A DNA stretch of 23,609 bases from CAYYOS01 sp964473355 (GTDB lineage: Bacteria > Pseudomonadota > Gammaproteobacteria > Burkholderiales > REEB80): NCBI GenBank assembly GCA_964473355.1, contig CAYYOS010000019.1:1-23609 (forward strand). The letters run 5' to 3'. Shown here in pieces: positions 1 to 7,347 of this stretch (its first letter is position 1; each line of letters opens with the position of its first letter). The notes under the pieces are model-generated. The model did not search any database, was not told the DNA's origin, and saw nothing but the letters and a program-made list of their open reading frames with translations. The position numbers and the translations under genes were made by a program.

Positions 1-581
1 CGGATATTTTTAATATTCTGTTGCAAGTGATGGATCACGGCACATTAACCGACAACAATGGCCGCAAAGCCGATTTTCGTAATGTGATCATAATCATGAC
101 CACTAACGCCGGTGCTGAATCCCTTAGCCAAACAGCAATTGGTTTTATGCGCTCGAAGAAAGCTGGCGATGAAATGGCGGAAATTAAACGGATGTTTTCT
201 CCGGAATTCCGTAATCGCCTGGACGCAATTATTTCGTTCAACGCCTTAGATAATGAAGTTATTTTACAGGTTGTCGATAAGTTCTTGATGCAGCTGGAAG
301 ATCAGCTCCACGAGAAAAAAGTCGATGCAACCTTTACGCCGGCACTTAAAGCTTATCTCGCTGATAACGGATTCGATGCGCTGATGGGTGCGCGTCCCAT
401 GTCGCGACTAATACAAGACTTAATCCGCCGGGCATTAGCCGATGAATTATTGTTCGGGCGCCTAAATACTGGCGGCAAAGTTACCGTCGATATTGACGAT
501 GACGACAAGATTCGTTTGGTATTTAAGGAAGAAGAAAGTGCGCCGGATGCAATCGGGGCGGCAGATGCGTCTCTGGACTAA
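1..581 (+). CDS. clpA: ATP-dependent Clp protease ATP-binding subunit ClpA (C-terminal part)
   Basis: ClpA is the AAA+ unfoldase that feeds substrates, including ClpS-delivered N-degron proteins, into the ClpP protease in the cytoplasm. Only the last ~193 residues are present. The reading frame is open to the window edge (GAT ATT TTT AAT at base 3), so the gene continues to the left. Visible parts are the end of the second AAA+ module: the DHGTLTD-NGR segment, sensor 1 (MTTNAG), the arginine-finger stretch FSPEFRNRLD and sensor 2 (GARPMSR), then the small C-terminal subdomain and an acidic tail. The sequence matches ClpA better than ClpB or ClpC in the region after sensor 1. It converges on the transglycosylase gene. 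The ATP-binding Walker motifs and the ClpP-contacting loop lie outside the window. Confidence 0.93.
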   Translation, partial: DIFNILLQVMDHGTLTDNNGRKADFRNVIIIMTTNAGAESLSQTAIGFMRSKKAGDEMAEIKRMFSPEFRNRLDAIISFNALDNEVILQVVDKFLMQLEDQLHEKKVDATFTPALKAYLADNGFDALMGARPMSRLIQDLIRRALADELLFGRLNTGGKVTVDIDDDDKIRLVFKEEESAPDAIGAADASLD

Positions 582-590
582 GATTTGGGA

Positions 591-618
591 TTAGATATTA
601 CGTTTTAGATAATACGTT
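591..618. repeat. 14-bp tandem direct repeat between convergent genes
   Basis: TTAGATATTACGTT (591-604) is followed directly by TTAGATAATACGTT (605-618), two contiguous copies with one mismatch. The pair fills much of the short spacer between the convergent ends of clpA and the transglycosylase gene. It is probably a small duplication. No hairpin with a T-run was found here to act as a terminator. Confidence 0.6.
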
Positions 619-633
619 AGGGCCAAACTTTGT

Positions 634-1311
634 TTAAGTGCCCGCTTCAGGCGCGCTTTTCGCAAGATTGAGCTTGTCTGGATAAGCCCAGAAGTTTTGC
701 CACGCGCCGAGTACCAGATTAGGATATTCTGGTCGTCCTAAACTGCCATTATATCTGCCCAGCGCCCGAAAGTAGTTTCCTTTCTCGATGTCCAGATAGT
801 GACGCAGTATGGTGCATCCATAGCGGAGATTTACGCGCAGGTGAAATAAATTTTGTTCTTTTGTGCCAATAGCTTTCACCCAAAAAGGCATAACTTGCAT
901 ATAGCCTTGTGCATTAGCAATTGATACGGCGTATTTTTTAAATCCGCTTTCGACCTGAATTAAACCCAAGACCAGTTGTGGATCTAACCCGGCGCGCGTT
1001 GCCTCATAATGCACGCTTTTTAGAAAGTCCAGTCGGCTGGAAGCGTCCGGCATGCGTTTTTCCAAGCGCTTAGACATTTCATTTAGCCAAGTGCGCCCTT
1101 CATGTTCAGAGGAAAAAGCAAGTGAGGGGGCGGCACGATCGCTAACGGATTTGCTTAACGCGGCTCTGACGCTGGCACTTAAGGGCTCTTCGAGCTGGCT
1201 ACCAGCTATTAAAGGTGACGCGTACAGGCACAAAGCGGCAATCAAGGGCAGCATAATTAAGCCCCATTGTGGAAAGTACGTCGCTGCGGTTACTTGCTTT
1301 AAGCTCTTCAT
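634..1311 (-). CDS. Lytic transglycosylase, SLT family, exported
   Basis: This is a peptidoglycan-cleaving lytic transglycosylase expected to act in the periplasm on the MurNAc-GlcNAc bond. The 225-residue product has a hydrophobic export segment at about residues 17-36 and a soluble SLT domain from about 95 to 200. The catalytic glutamate is E121 in QVESGFKKYA, followed by the family's AQGYMQVMPFW motif (134-144) and a late RYNGS motif. The start codon overlaps the proS stop as ATGA (1308-1311), so the gene is probably translationally coupled to proS and is last in its operon. It is shorter than Slt70 and resembles the compact SLT proteins found next to proS in betaproteobacteria. Whether the N-terminus is cleaved or stays as an anchor is not clear. 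Confidence 0.85.
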   Translation of the reverse strand: MKSLKQVTAATYFPQWGLIMLPLIAALCLYASPLIAGSQLEEPLSASVRAALSKSVSDRAAPSLAFSSEHEGRTWLNEMSKRLEKRMPDASSRLDFLKSVHYEATRAGLDPQLVLGLIQVESGFKKYAVSIANAQGYMQVMPFWVKAIGTKEQNLFHLRVNLRYGCTILRHYLDIEKGNYFRALGRYNGSLGRPEYPNLVLGAWQNFWAYPDKLNLAKSAPEAGT

Positions 1312-3021
1312 TTATTCCAAACCAAGGATTTTAACAAGGCTACTGCATTGTCCCCCGGCAACTTTTGCGAGGTGGGGTCAGTGCGCGCTTGGTATTCGAT
1401 TTCACCGTTTTTTAATCCCCGATCGCTGATTACAACGCGATGCGGAATGCCCAACAATTCAGTTTCAGCAAAAAGTACGCCAGGACGTTCATCCCTATCA
1501 TCTAAAAGTACGTCTATGCCCGCTTCAAACAATGCGAGGTAAAGAGTTTCCGCCGCACTTTTTACTGCCTCACTCTTTTGGTAACCGATCGGCACGATGA
1601 CCATCTCGAAAGGTGCAATTGCCCCGGGGAATATTATACCATTAGCATCGTGGCCTTGTTCAATGGCTGCCCCCACGATCCGCGAAATACCTATTCCGTA
1701 GCAGCCCATTTCCATAACTCGGCTTTCTCCGGCTTCATTTAGAAAAAGCGCGTTCATTGCCTCAGAGTATTTACGGCCTAGCTGGAAAATATGACCTACC
1801 TCGATGCCGCGGCAAATTTCCAAGCTGCCCTTACCGTCCGGGCTGGGATCGCCCGCCTCGACGTTGCGAATATCCGCAACCACGGGTTTCGCTATATCGC
1901 GGCCAAAATTGACGCCCTGGTAGTGATAGCCTGCTTCGTTAGCCCCGCACACGAAGTTTACTAAACTCGCCGCCGCGTGGTCCGCGACTAGCGGGATGTT
2001 CAGGCCAAGTGGCCCTATCGAGCCCACAGGAGCTTGGCCGTAAGCCCGAATTTGCTCATCGGACGCGAGACGCAACGGGCTCGCAACCAGCTCCAGTTTA
2101 GCGGCCTTAATCGCGTTAAGGGTATGGTCGCCCCNNNNNNNNNNAGAGCGCAACCAGGTTTCCATCCTGGCCTTCCACCAACAGCGTTTTTAGACATTGC
2201 GCTGGCGGAATGCGCAGAAAATCGCTTACTTGTTCAATTGTGTGTTGGCCGGGGGTTGCAACTTTGCGTAAATCTTCTAGTACGGCGGTGTGGGGGTCCT
2301 GTGGTACGGCTTCAGCTAATTCTAAGTTCGCGGCATAGTCCGAGTCCGGGCAAAAAGCAATGGCGTCTTCTCCGGAATCTGCCAATACGTGAAACTCGTG
2401 GGAGCCGGTGCCGCCGATCGCGCCGGTATCTGCAGCGACTGCCCGAAATTTCAAACCTAGGCGTGCAAAAATTCGCGTATAGGTCTCAAACATTATTTGA
2501 TAAGTACCAACTAAACTTTCCTTATCGGCATGGAAGGAATAGGCGTCTTTCATAAGAAATTCACGCGCCCGCATCACACCAAAACGTGGCCGAATCTCGT
2601 CGCGAAATTTAGTTTGAATTTGATAGAAACATACAGGCAATTGCCGATAGCTTTTTATTTCGCGGCGCGCGACATCAGTAATGACTTCTTCATGGGTGGG
2701 GCCAAAACAAAAGTCCCGTTGGTGGCGATCTTTCATGCGCAGCAATTCGGCCCCATAGAAGTCCCAACGCCCGGATTCTTGCCATAACTCCGCCGGCTGC
2801 ACCGCAGGCATTAACAGTTCTAAGGCGCCGCTTTGATTCATTTCTTGGCGAACAATTGCTTCAACTTTTCGCAAGACGCGCAAACCCAGCGGCATCCAGG
2901 TGTATAAACCCGAAGCCTCGCGTTTTATTAGGCCTGCGCGTAGCATCAGTTGATGGCTAATGAGCTCGGCTTCGGCTGGCGCTTCTTTTAGGGTGGAAAT
3001 GTAAAATCGCGAGGCGCGCAT
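1308..3021 (-). CDS. proS: Proline--tRNA ligase (ProRS), interrupted by an assembly gap
   Basis: ProRS charges tRNA-Pro with proline in the cytoplasm. The N-terminal part carries class II synthetase features (KFRDEIRPRFGVMRAREF, motif 2) and the start of the bacterial editing insertion. The C-terminal part carries motif 3 (MGCYGIGISR) and the anticodon-binding domain (VLLDDRDERPGV). Ten Ns at 2135-2144 split the gene and make the halves appear out of frame. The sequence on either side (VAL, then GDHTLN) matches contiguous ProRS sequence with about two or three residues missing, so the true gap is probably 3 or 6 bases and the gene intact, at about 569-572 residues as in E. coli. The start at 3021 (MRASRFYIS) is chosen for its AGGA ribosome site and family N-terminus over an upstream TTG at 3036. 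The gene overlaps the transglycosylase by 4 nt. Confidence 0.93.
2135..2144. other. Assembly gap (10 N) inside proS
   Basis: Ten consecutive Ns interrupt proS. A 10-base gap is incompatible with the reading frame on the two sides, whereas a gap divisible by three restores a normal ProRS sequence. The N count is therefore likely a placeholder rather than a measured length. Confidence 0.95.
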
Positions 3022-3055
3022 GCAAACATCCTGCAAAAAGCTAAGGATTTTACCG

Positions 3056-3493
3056 CTATTTGACTAACTTTGCTTGGTCAGGGCGCTGACGAAACGTCAT
3101 CGCGCGTGGGCCTTTTTTGGCGGCCTGGCGCACTAGTCCATCTTTATCTTCAAGCAGTAGTTGACGCTGCGCAGGCGTGATGAGGGGGTTGCGCGCGATA
3201 AAGTAACGCACATTGGGGTCGCGGTCCGAGACAAACTTGGAAACTAGCTCCGCCGTCAGATCATGGCGTTTAGCGATACATAAGCGGATCACGTGATCCT
3301 CATCGGCGCCCAGCAAGTCAATTTCTGCCGGGCTAAGATCAGCGCGGCGCGCAAAGTACACGCGAATTTGCATCCACTGGTCGCGCAAAATAAAGCGCCG
3401 GTACGCGGGGTCTAAGGGCTCTGCGACCGCAAGCGCCATGCGTTCTTTTAACTCCAGTTTTTTATAGTTGGCCGCGACATCCGTAGGGTTCAT
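3056..3493 (-). CDS. Leucine-rich-variant (LRV/HEAT-like) repeat protein
   Basis: This is a 145-residue protein with no signal peptide or membrane segment, expected to be cytoplasmic. From about residue 28 it is built from roughly 25-residue repeats of the type 'LTxxxxxxxxxDxdxxVRxxIAxxxx'. Clear copies run about 53-78 (ADEDHVIRLCIAKRHD), 79-103 (SDRDPNVRYFIARNPL) and 104-128 (EDKDGLVRQAAKKGP), and a weaker one precedes them. This resembles variant leucine-rich repeats, which form curved helical scaffolds that usually bind proteins. The tail is basic (residues 125-145). The start overlaps the stop of the WD40 gene as ATGA (3490-3493), and proS begins 34 nt downstream, so the three are probably co-transcribed. 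The partner and function are unknown, but coupling to a WD40 protein suggests they work together. Confidence 0.75.
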   Translation of the reverse strand: MNPTDVAANYKKLELKERMALAVAEPLDPAYRRFILRDQWMQIRVYFARRADLSPAEIDLLGADEDHVIRLCIAKRHDLTAELVSKFVSDRDPNVRYFIARNPLITPAQRQLLLEDKDGLVRQAAKKGPRAMTFRQRPDQAKLVK

Positions 3494-4482
3494 TGTGGTC
3501 GATAGGGACGGCGAAGATCATAGAGCCGGATACTTTCGTCGTCCGAAGCGGACGCTATGAACTGTCCGTCTGGGCTAAATCGTATCATTGCCCCGCAAAG
3601 CTCATGGGCGGCGTAGCGGCGGGCCACACTGAGCGTGTCGGTGTTCCAGAGGCGAATGGCAGAATCGGTATGGCGCCCCAAAGTGACCAATTGCGTGCCT
3701 TGGGGATTAAAATCTAAAGAGGTGATTAAGCCATTATGTTCCGCGGAAACGGTTTGTATGTTGCCGCTTGCCACATCCCAGGTAACAAACCGAAACCAAG
3801 TTCCTGCGGCCAGGAGCCTGCCGTCGGGGCTAAAACGCAGGTCACGGGGGTGTATGCCGTGACCATCAATTTGCCGCACGTTTCTCAGATCTGAATCCAG
3901 CAAAGTAATGCCTGCCTCGCTGGCTGCCGCCAAAGTAGGGCCATGGCGTGCGAGCGCCACAATGGGCGCGCCGATTTGCGCAGTTTTTTCCGGGACCAAA
4001 TTGGAAATGTGATAGCGGCGTAAAAAACCATCTGCATGCCCCGCGGTGACCAGACCCTCATGGAGACTTAAGCTGGTGATAGCCGAGTTTGTCATTTGCA
4101 CTGCTCTAGTATTGCGATCTAAGTCCCAAGCAATCAAGCGACCATCATCGGCGCCACTCATTAGTAAATTCGGGGAATGAAAAGCCAACGCGCGTACGCT
4201 ATCAGTATGGGTCTGCAGCGTTTCCAGGAGGTGTGGCGGGTGAAGCTGCCAAAGCTTGATTTCACCCCGATAACCGCCACTAGCCAGCAGTTTATTGTCC
4301 GGGCTAAAAGCCACGGCGGTGACACCGAAAAGATGCGCGTCGTCGAAGGAAAAATCGGCCTGTTGCGCGGGCTGCAAATTAGCGCACCCCGCTAGAAAAC
4401 TAATAACCACCAATAGTATTGCCGTGAATTCAGGCATAGCGCTGTGCGTATATAAAGGGGGTGTTGCTATTTTGTTTCGCAT
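3490..4482 (-). CDS. WD40-repeat (beta-propeller) lipoprotein
   Basis: This 330-residue protein has a hydrophobic segment ending in a lipobox (LAGC, C33), so it is predicted to be lipidated and to face the periplasm. After it come about six or seven WD40-type blades, seen as repeated AFSPDxxLLASGG...IKLW, DLRFSPDGRLLAAGT and RFSPDGQFIASASDDESIRLYDL patterns, which should close into one beta-propeller. Propellers of this kind are protein-interaction platforms, and no catalytic motif is seen. An alternative start at Met16 (4437) would give a more typical signal peptide, but neither start has a good ribosome site. The gene is first in an operon with an overlapping repeat-protein gene, proS and a lytic transglycosylase, and is divergent from rppH. 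Confidence 0.78.
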   Translation of the reverse strand: MRNKIATPPLYTHSAMPEFTAILLVVISFLAGCANLQPAQQADFSFDDAHLFGVTAVAFSPDNKLLASGGYRGEIKLWQLHPPHLLETLQTHTDSVRALAFHSPNLLMSGADDGRLIAWDLDRNTRAVQMTNSAITSLSLHEGLVTAGHADGFLRRYHISNLVPEKTAQIGAPIVALARHGPTLAAASEAGITLLDSDLRNVRQIDGHGIHPRDLRFSPDGRLLAAGTWFRFVTWDVASGNIQTVSAEHNGLITSLDFNPQGTQLVTLGRHTDSAIRLWNTDTLSVARRYAAHELCGAMIRFSPDGQFIASASDDESIRLYDLRRPYRPQ

Positions 4483-4572
4483 CCTTAAGCTTAGCCGCTG
4501 TAAATCCGTCTAACCGCAAGCAGACATTATGCACAAATCCCTATTTTCCAAAAGAAAAATCGATTATTTCAA

Positions 4573-4590
4573 TATTTCAATTTTGAAATA
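4573..4590. promoter_or_regulatory. 18-bp inverted repeat overlapping the putative rppH -35 box
   Basis: TATTTCAA-TT-TTGAAATA is a perfect 8-bp dyad with a 2-bp centre, in the 185-bp spacer between the divergent WD40 operon and rppH. Its right arm contains the TTGAAA that serves as the candidate -35 of the rppH promoter. It could be a repressor operator. No regulator family can be named from the sequence. Confidence 0.45.
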
Positions 4591-4611
4591 AAAGTGACAG
4601 AAAGCTATTCT
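4583..4611 (+). promoter_or_regulatory. Candidate sigma70 promoter for the rppH operon
   Basis: TTGAAA (4583-4588) and TATTCT (4606-4611) are separated by 17 bp and match 5/6 and 4/6 of the consensus. Initiation would fall near 4618, giving a leader of about 50 nt before the rppH ATG. Confidence 0.45.
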
Positions 4612-4667
4612 TCGGGCACGAAATATGAAAAAATCACAAATAACGTTAATGTATTATCGGGTTAACT

Positions 4668-5168
4668 ATGATAGATCGCGAAGGTTACCGGCCCAACGTC
4701 GGAATCATTGTCTGCAACGCGAAGAATCAAGTGTTCTGGGGCAAGCGCATCAAAGAGCATGCTTGGCAATTTCCGCAGGGTGGAATTAAGGTAGGCGAAT
4801 CCCCCGAGCAAGCGATGTTTCGCGAATTAAAAGAAGAAACCGGCCTGCAGGCTTGTCATGTGAAAATACTTGGCCGAACCAAGGATTGGCTGCGCTATGA
4901 AGTGCCGGAGCAATGGGTGAAGCGAGAGTGGCGAGGCAGTTATCGCGGACAAAAGCAAATTTGGTATCTGCTGCGGTTAATCGGACGCGATTGCGACGTT
5001 TCTTTACGGGCGAGCGCGCATCCCGAGTTTGACGCTTGGCGTTGGAATAATTATTGGGTGCCGCTGGACTCGGTAATAGAATTTAAGCGCGATGTTTATT
5101 TGCGGGCATTACACGAATTGGCGGCTTATCTCAAGAGCCCGGCGCGGCAAAAGTCCGCTTCGCTATAG
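4668..5168 (+). CDS. rppH: RNA pyrophosphohydrolase RppH (Nudix)
   Basis: RppH removes pyrophosphate from the 5' end of triphosphorylated mRNA and so opens it to RNase E-dependent decay in the cytoplasm. The 166-residue product starts with the family's MIDREGYRPNVGIIVCN and carries a complete Nudix box at residues 38-60 (G38, E44, R52, E53, E56, E57, G59), with the metal-binding REL-x-EE core intact. The WQFPQGG stretch before it and the KRDVY segment near the C-terminus are typical of RppH. The length fits the beta/gammaproteobacterial enzyme, whose E. coli form is slightly longer. It lies close to proS, but is divergently transcribed. It heads a likely four-gene operon with the three genes downstream, the first of which begins 56 nt after the rppH stop. 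Confidence 0.93.
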   Translation: MIDREGYRPNVGIIVCNAKNQVFWGKRIKEHAWQFPQGGIKVGESPEQAMFRELKEETGLQACHVKILGRTKDWLRYEVPEQWVKREWRGSYRGQKQIWYLLRLIGRDCDVSLRASAHPEFDAWRWNNYWVPLDSVIEFKRDVYLRALHELAAYLKSPARQKSASL

Positions 5169-5224
5169 TCTTTTCACAGCGAAGCCCTCTTTGGGGGCGG
5201 ACCTGCCACACCCTTTAAGTCTGC

Positions 5225-5836
5225 ATGCAAAAGATAATTTCCCTTTTTGACCGAGACGTTTTTTACTTAGAAGAAACACACCCCGCAGTCTTTTATATCA
5301 ACGATCGAGAAGGTGGGGGTATTCTCATAAATACGCCTGCCTGGAGCCCCGAACTTTTAGAAGGGCTTCGTAACGTCGGGCCGCTTAACTATATCTTTTT
5401 CCCGAGTCGCTTTGGTGCGCGGGACGTCACAGCCTGGAAGGGGGCCAGCGGCGCCAAAACGATGGCCTATGGGCAGGAAGCAGCAGCGATCGAAGCGATA
5501 GATAAGACCTTAGGGCGCGAACATCGATTTTCCCGCACCATCGATTTTCTTCCCATGTCGGGCCGCACTAAGGGAAGTTGTGCGCTGCGATGCAAAAATA
5601 AGCCCGGGATTATATTTTTTGGGCCGATTTTGGATTGCGCGTTAGGTTCACCCACTTTAGTGCGCCATGCCGACGACGACTCATTCGAGAACCGCCTCTT
5701 TGGCGCTCTCGCCTTAAAAGACCTGAAGTTTGATTACGCCTTTACCGATGATTTTAAATGGGGTAAATGTTATTATGGACCTGGCGCGGATGCCGCCATA
5801 CGTGCCGCCATCGACACTGTTATCGCGACTATTTAG
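5225..5836 (+). CDS. Metallo-beta-lactamase-fold protein lacking the metal ligands
   Basis: The 203-residue product follows the order of a short metallo-beta-lactamase-fold protein: an N-terminal strand pair around GGGILINTPAWSPEL, a segment FFPSRFGARDVTAW (58-71) where active enzymes have THxHxDHxxG, SGRTKGSCAL (112-121) where they have PGHTPGS, and IIFFGPIL (129-136) where they have the metal-bridging GD. The histidines and aspartate that would bind zinc or iron are replaced in all three places. It is therefore probably not a hydrolase and may be a binding or structural homologue. There is no signal peptide. The gene is followed after 7 nt by the CBS-domain gene, which suggests one operon. 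The fold assignment rests on motif positions only. Confidence 0.55.
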   Translation: MQKIISLFDRDVFYLEETHPAVFYINDREGGGILINTPAWSPELLEGLRNVGPLNYIFFPSRFGARDVTAWKGASGAKTMAYGQEAAAIEAIDKTLGREHRFSRTIDFLPMSGRTKGSCALRCKNKPGIIFFGPILDCALGSPTLVRHADDDSFENRLFGALALKDLKFDYAFTDDFKWGKCYYGPGADAAIRAAIDTVIATI

Positions 5837-5843
5837 GGCCCCC

Positions 5844-6440
5844 ATGCAAAATCATTATCCTGCGCTAACTTCAATTCCTTTGGAAAAAAAGGGCGTGACA
5901 ATTGCCCAGCCCCCCGCGCTACTCCCACAAAGCGTTTCTTTGGATAATCCTGCGCAGGATGTAATGACAGATTTAATGCGGGTGCGCGCCTTTACCATTG
6001 AACCCGATGCCACTATTGATGACGCAAGTTTAACCATGGCCCGTCGCAGCATACGCCTATTATTCGTAGTGGAGGGAGGCGAGGTGATAGGACTCATTAC
6101 GTGTACTGATATTAACAGTGAAAAACCAGTTTTGTTTATGCAAACGCACGGAATTAATCGGTCCGATATTGAGGTGCGGGATATTATGACGTCCAGTGCC
6201 CAACTGGAAGCGATTGGTATTCATGATGTAGAACGCGCCAGCGTCGGAAATATCGTTGCCACTATGAGGAAGGCAGGGCGCCAACATGCGCTCGTAGTGG
6301 ATTCTACCCAAGGCAAGCAAATTATCCGCGGCATTTTTTCAATCAAACAGATAGCCGCACAACTGGGCGTGGAAATTAACGTTAGCGAAATTGCAAAAAC
6401 TTTTGCGGAAATTGAATCGCGTTTATTAAGCAGCGGATAA
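5844..6440 (+). CDS. Two-CBS-domain protein
   Basis: This is a 198-residue soluble protein with a CBS pair (Bateman module). CBS1 is at about 37-95 (AQDVMTDL, RRSIRLLFVVEGGEVIGLITCTDI) and CBS2 at about 110-175 (VRDIMTSS, MRKAGRQHALVVDS, RGIFSIKQI). CBS pairs usually bind adenosine nucleotides and act as energy or ligand sensors; no catalytic domain is attached. The N-terminal 35 residues are proline-rich and unstructured-looking. The start at 5844 is preferred over an in-frame ATG at 5730 because the latter lies within the upstream gene and 5844 is 7 nt after its stop with an AGGG just before it. The stop overlaps the next start by one base (TAATG), so coupling with the small downstream gene is likely. 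Confidence 0.85.
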   Translation: MQNHYPALTSIPLEKKGVTIAQPPALLPQSVSLDNPAQDVMTDLMRVRAFTIEPDATIDDASLTMARRSIRLLFVVEGGEVIGLITCTDINSEKPVLFMQTHGINRSDIEVRDIMTSSAQLEAIGIHDVERASVGNIVATMRKAGRQHALVVDSTQGKQIIRGIFSIKQIAAQLGVEINVSEIAKTFAEIESRLLSSG

Positions 6441-6802
6441 TGACTAACTTGGTTCCGGCAGCCGTTCCTACTGTTATTTACACCGGCAACGAAACCGCCG
6501 AACCCATGTGGAAGATTGTGCCTACTCGCGATGAAAACGGCCGCTTACTCAGCGACTTCATGATGCTTATCCCTAAGCTTCGGGAACAACCGCTGGATTT
6601 TGTTCAGCACACCTTGAACTGTATTGCCGGCATACTACGAGCCCACGCCGAAGTGAGGTTCGTTAATCTTAATGTACCGTTAAATCTCTTGTGGATTTCG
6701 CATCGGAGCTTGCCTGGTGTAGGCCTTGAATTGGTTGCGCGCATTCAGAATCGCATTCCTCAGGCTTTACTCATCGCGCAAAAACTCACGCCGCGAACCT
6801 AA
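6440..6802 (+). CDS. Small conserved protein of unknown function (copy 1)
   Basis: I do not recognise a named family. The 120-residue product has no export signal and no clear membrane helix. Its core runs from PMWKIVPTRDENG through SDFMMLIPKLREQ, LNCIAGIL and PLNLLWISHRSLPGVG to IPQALLIA. A second copy lies at 15724-16071 on the other strand, with about 70% identity over ~95 residues by hand alignment. The invariant positions include a tryptophan, the VPTRDE block, one cysteine (LNCIAG) and the SHRSLPGVG loop, so the family is under real constraint. Translation is coupled to the CBS-domain gene by a TAATG overlap. Confidence 0.75.
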   Translation: MTNLVPAAVPTVIYTGNETAEPMWKIVPTRDENGRLLSDFMMLIPKLREQPLDFVQHTLNCIAGILRAHAEVRFVNLNVPLNLLWISHRSLPGVGLELVARIQNRIPQALLIAQKLTPRT

Positions 6803-6826
6803 GCATCACCCCGATTAATATCCCGT

Positions 6827-6855
6827 TTGACAGGATAAAATTCGCCAGTTATACT
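6827..6855 (+). promoter_or_regulatory. Strong sigma70 promoter for the rubrerythrin module
   Basis: TTGACA (6827-6832) is a perfect -35. Seventeen bases later TATACT (6850-6855) matches 5/6 of the -10 consensus. Transcription should start near 6862, giving a leader of about 55 nt that ends in the ribosome site AAGGAG (6905-6910), 7 nt before the rubrerythrin ATG. This is among the best promoter matches in the window and fits an abundant protein. Confidence 0.8.
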
Positions 6856-6866
6856 TGGTACACAAT

Positions 6867-6881
6867 TTAGATTAAGTCTAA
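6867..6881. promoter_or_regulatory. Inverted repeat just after the predicted start site
   Basis: TTAGA-TTAAG-TCTAA forms a 5-bp dyad with 5-bp spacer, immediately downstream of the rubrerythrin promoter's predicted start point. The position suits a repressor operator. Rubrerythrin genes are often under peroxide or iron regulators, but the short dyad does not identify one. Confidence 0.35.
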
Positions 6882-6917
6882 GTCGTCGTCTATTATCAAC
6901 CAACAAGGAGTTAAACC

Positions 6918-7337
6918 ATGGAACTTAAAGGAAGTAAAACCGAGGAAAATTTAAAATACGCATTTGCGGGGGAGTCGCAAGCTAATCGTCGTTATCTCTA
7001 TTTTGCAGCGAAGGCGGATGTAGAAGGCCAGAATGATGTAGCGGCGGTTTTTCGCTCTACCGCTGAAGGCGAAACCGGCCATGCCCACGGTCACTTGGAA
7101 TATTTAGAAAAATGCGGTGACCCTGCGACTGGCCTGCCGTTTGGCCCCAGCCGCGACAATTTAAAAGCTGCCATAGCCGGCGAAACCCATGAATATACGG
7201 ACATGTATCCGGGTATGTCTAAATCAGCCCGCGATGAGGGGTTTGAAGAAATCGCCGATTGGTTTGAAACGCTGGCAAAAGCGGAGCGCTCTCACGCCAA
7301 CCGCTTTCAAAAGGCTTTGGATAGTTTAAGCGACTAA
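6918..7337 (+). CDS. Rubrerythrin family protein without rubredoxin domain
   Basis: Rubrerythrins use a di-iron centre in a four-helix bundle to reduce hydrogen peroxide in the cytoplasm. The 139-residue product holds the whole ferritin-like bundle: E19 (AGESQANRRY), E52 and H55 (AEGETGHAHGH), E89 and E92 (AGETHEY), E123 and H126 (AKAERSHA) are in the expected places for diiron ligands. It stops after the bundle, so the C-terminal rubredoxin domain with its CxxC pairs is absent and electrons must come from another protein. The Fe-S oxidoreductase encoded 47 nt downstream is an obvious candidate (inference). The gene has a strong promoter, a good AAGGAG site, and a stem-loop directly after it, consistent with higher expression than the following genes. 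Confidence 0.92.
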   Translation: MELKGSKTEENLKYAFAGESQANRRYLYFAAKADVEGQNDVAAVFRSTAEGETGHAHGHLEYLEKCGDPATGLPFGPSRDNLKAAIAGETHEYTDMYPGMSKSARDEGFEEIADWFETLAKAERSHANRFQKALDSLSD

Positions 7338-7347
7338 TACTGTGAGA

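Noticed and set aside
1052..1429. Plus-strand open frame across the proS/transglycosylase junction
   Set aside because: It is antisense to two well-supported genes and its product has no recognisable pattern.
1308..3036. proS as a pseudogene or two genes
   Set aside because: The break coincides exactly with the N run and both sides are full-quality ProRS sequence.
5730..5843. Longer start for the CBS-domain gene
   Set aside because: The extra 38 codons lie inside the upstream gene in another frame and have no family support; ATG 5844 follows that gene's stop directly.
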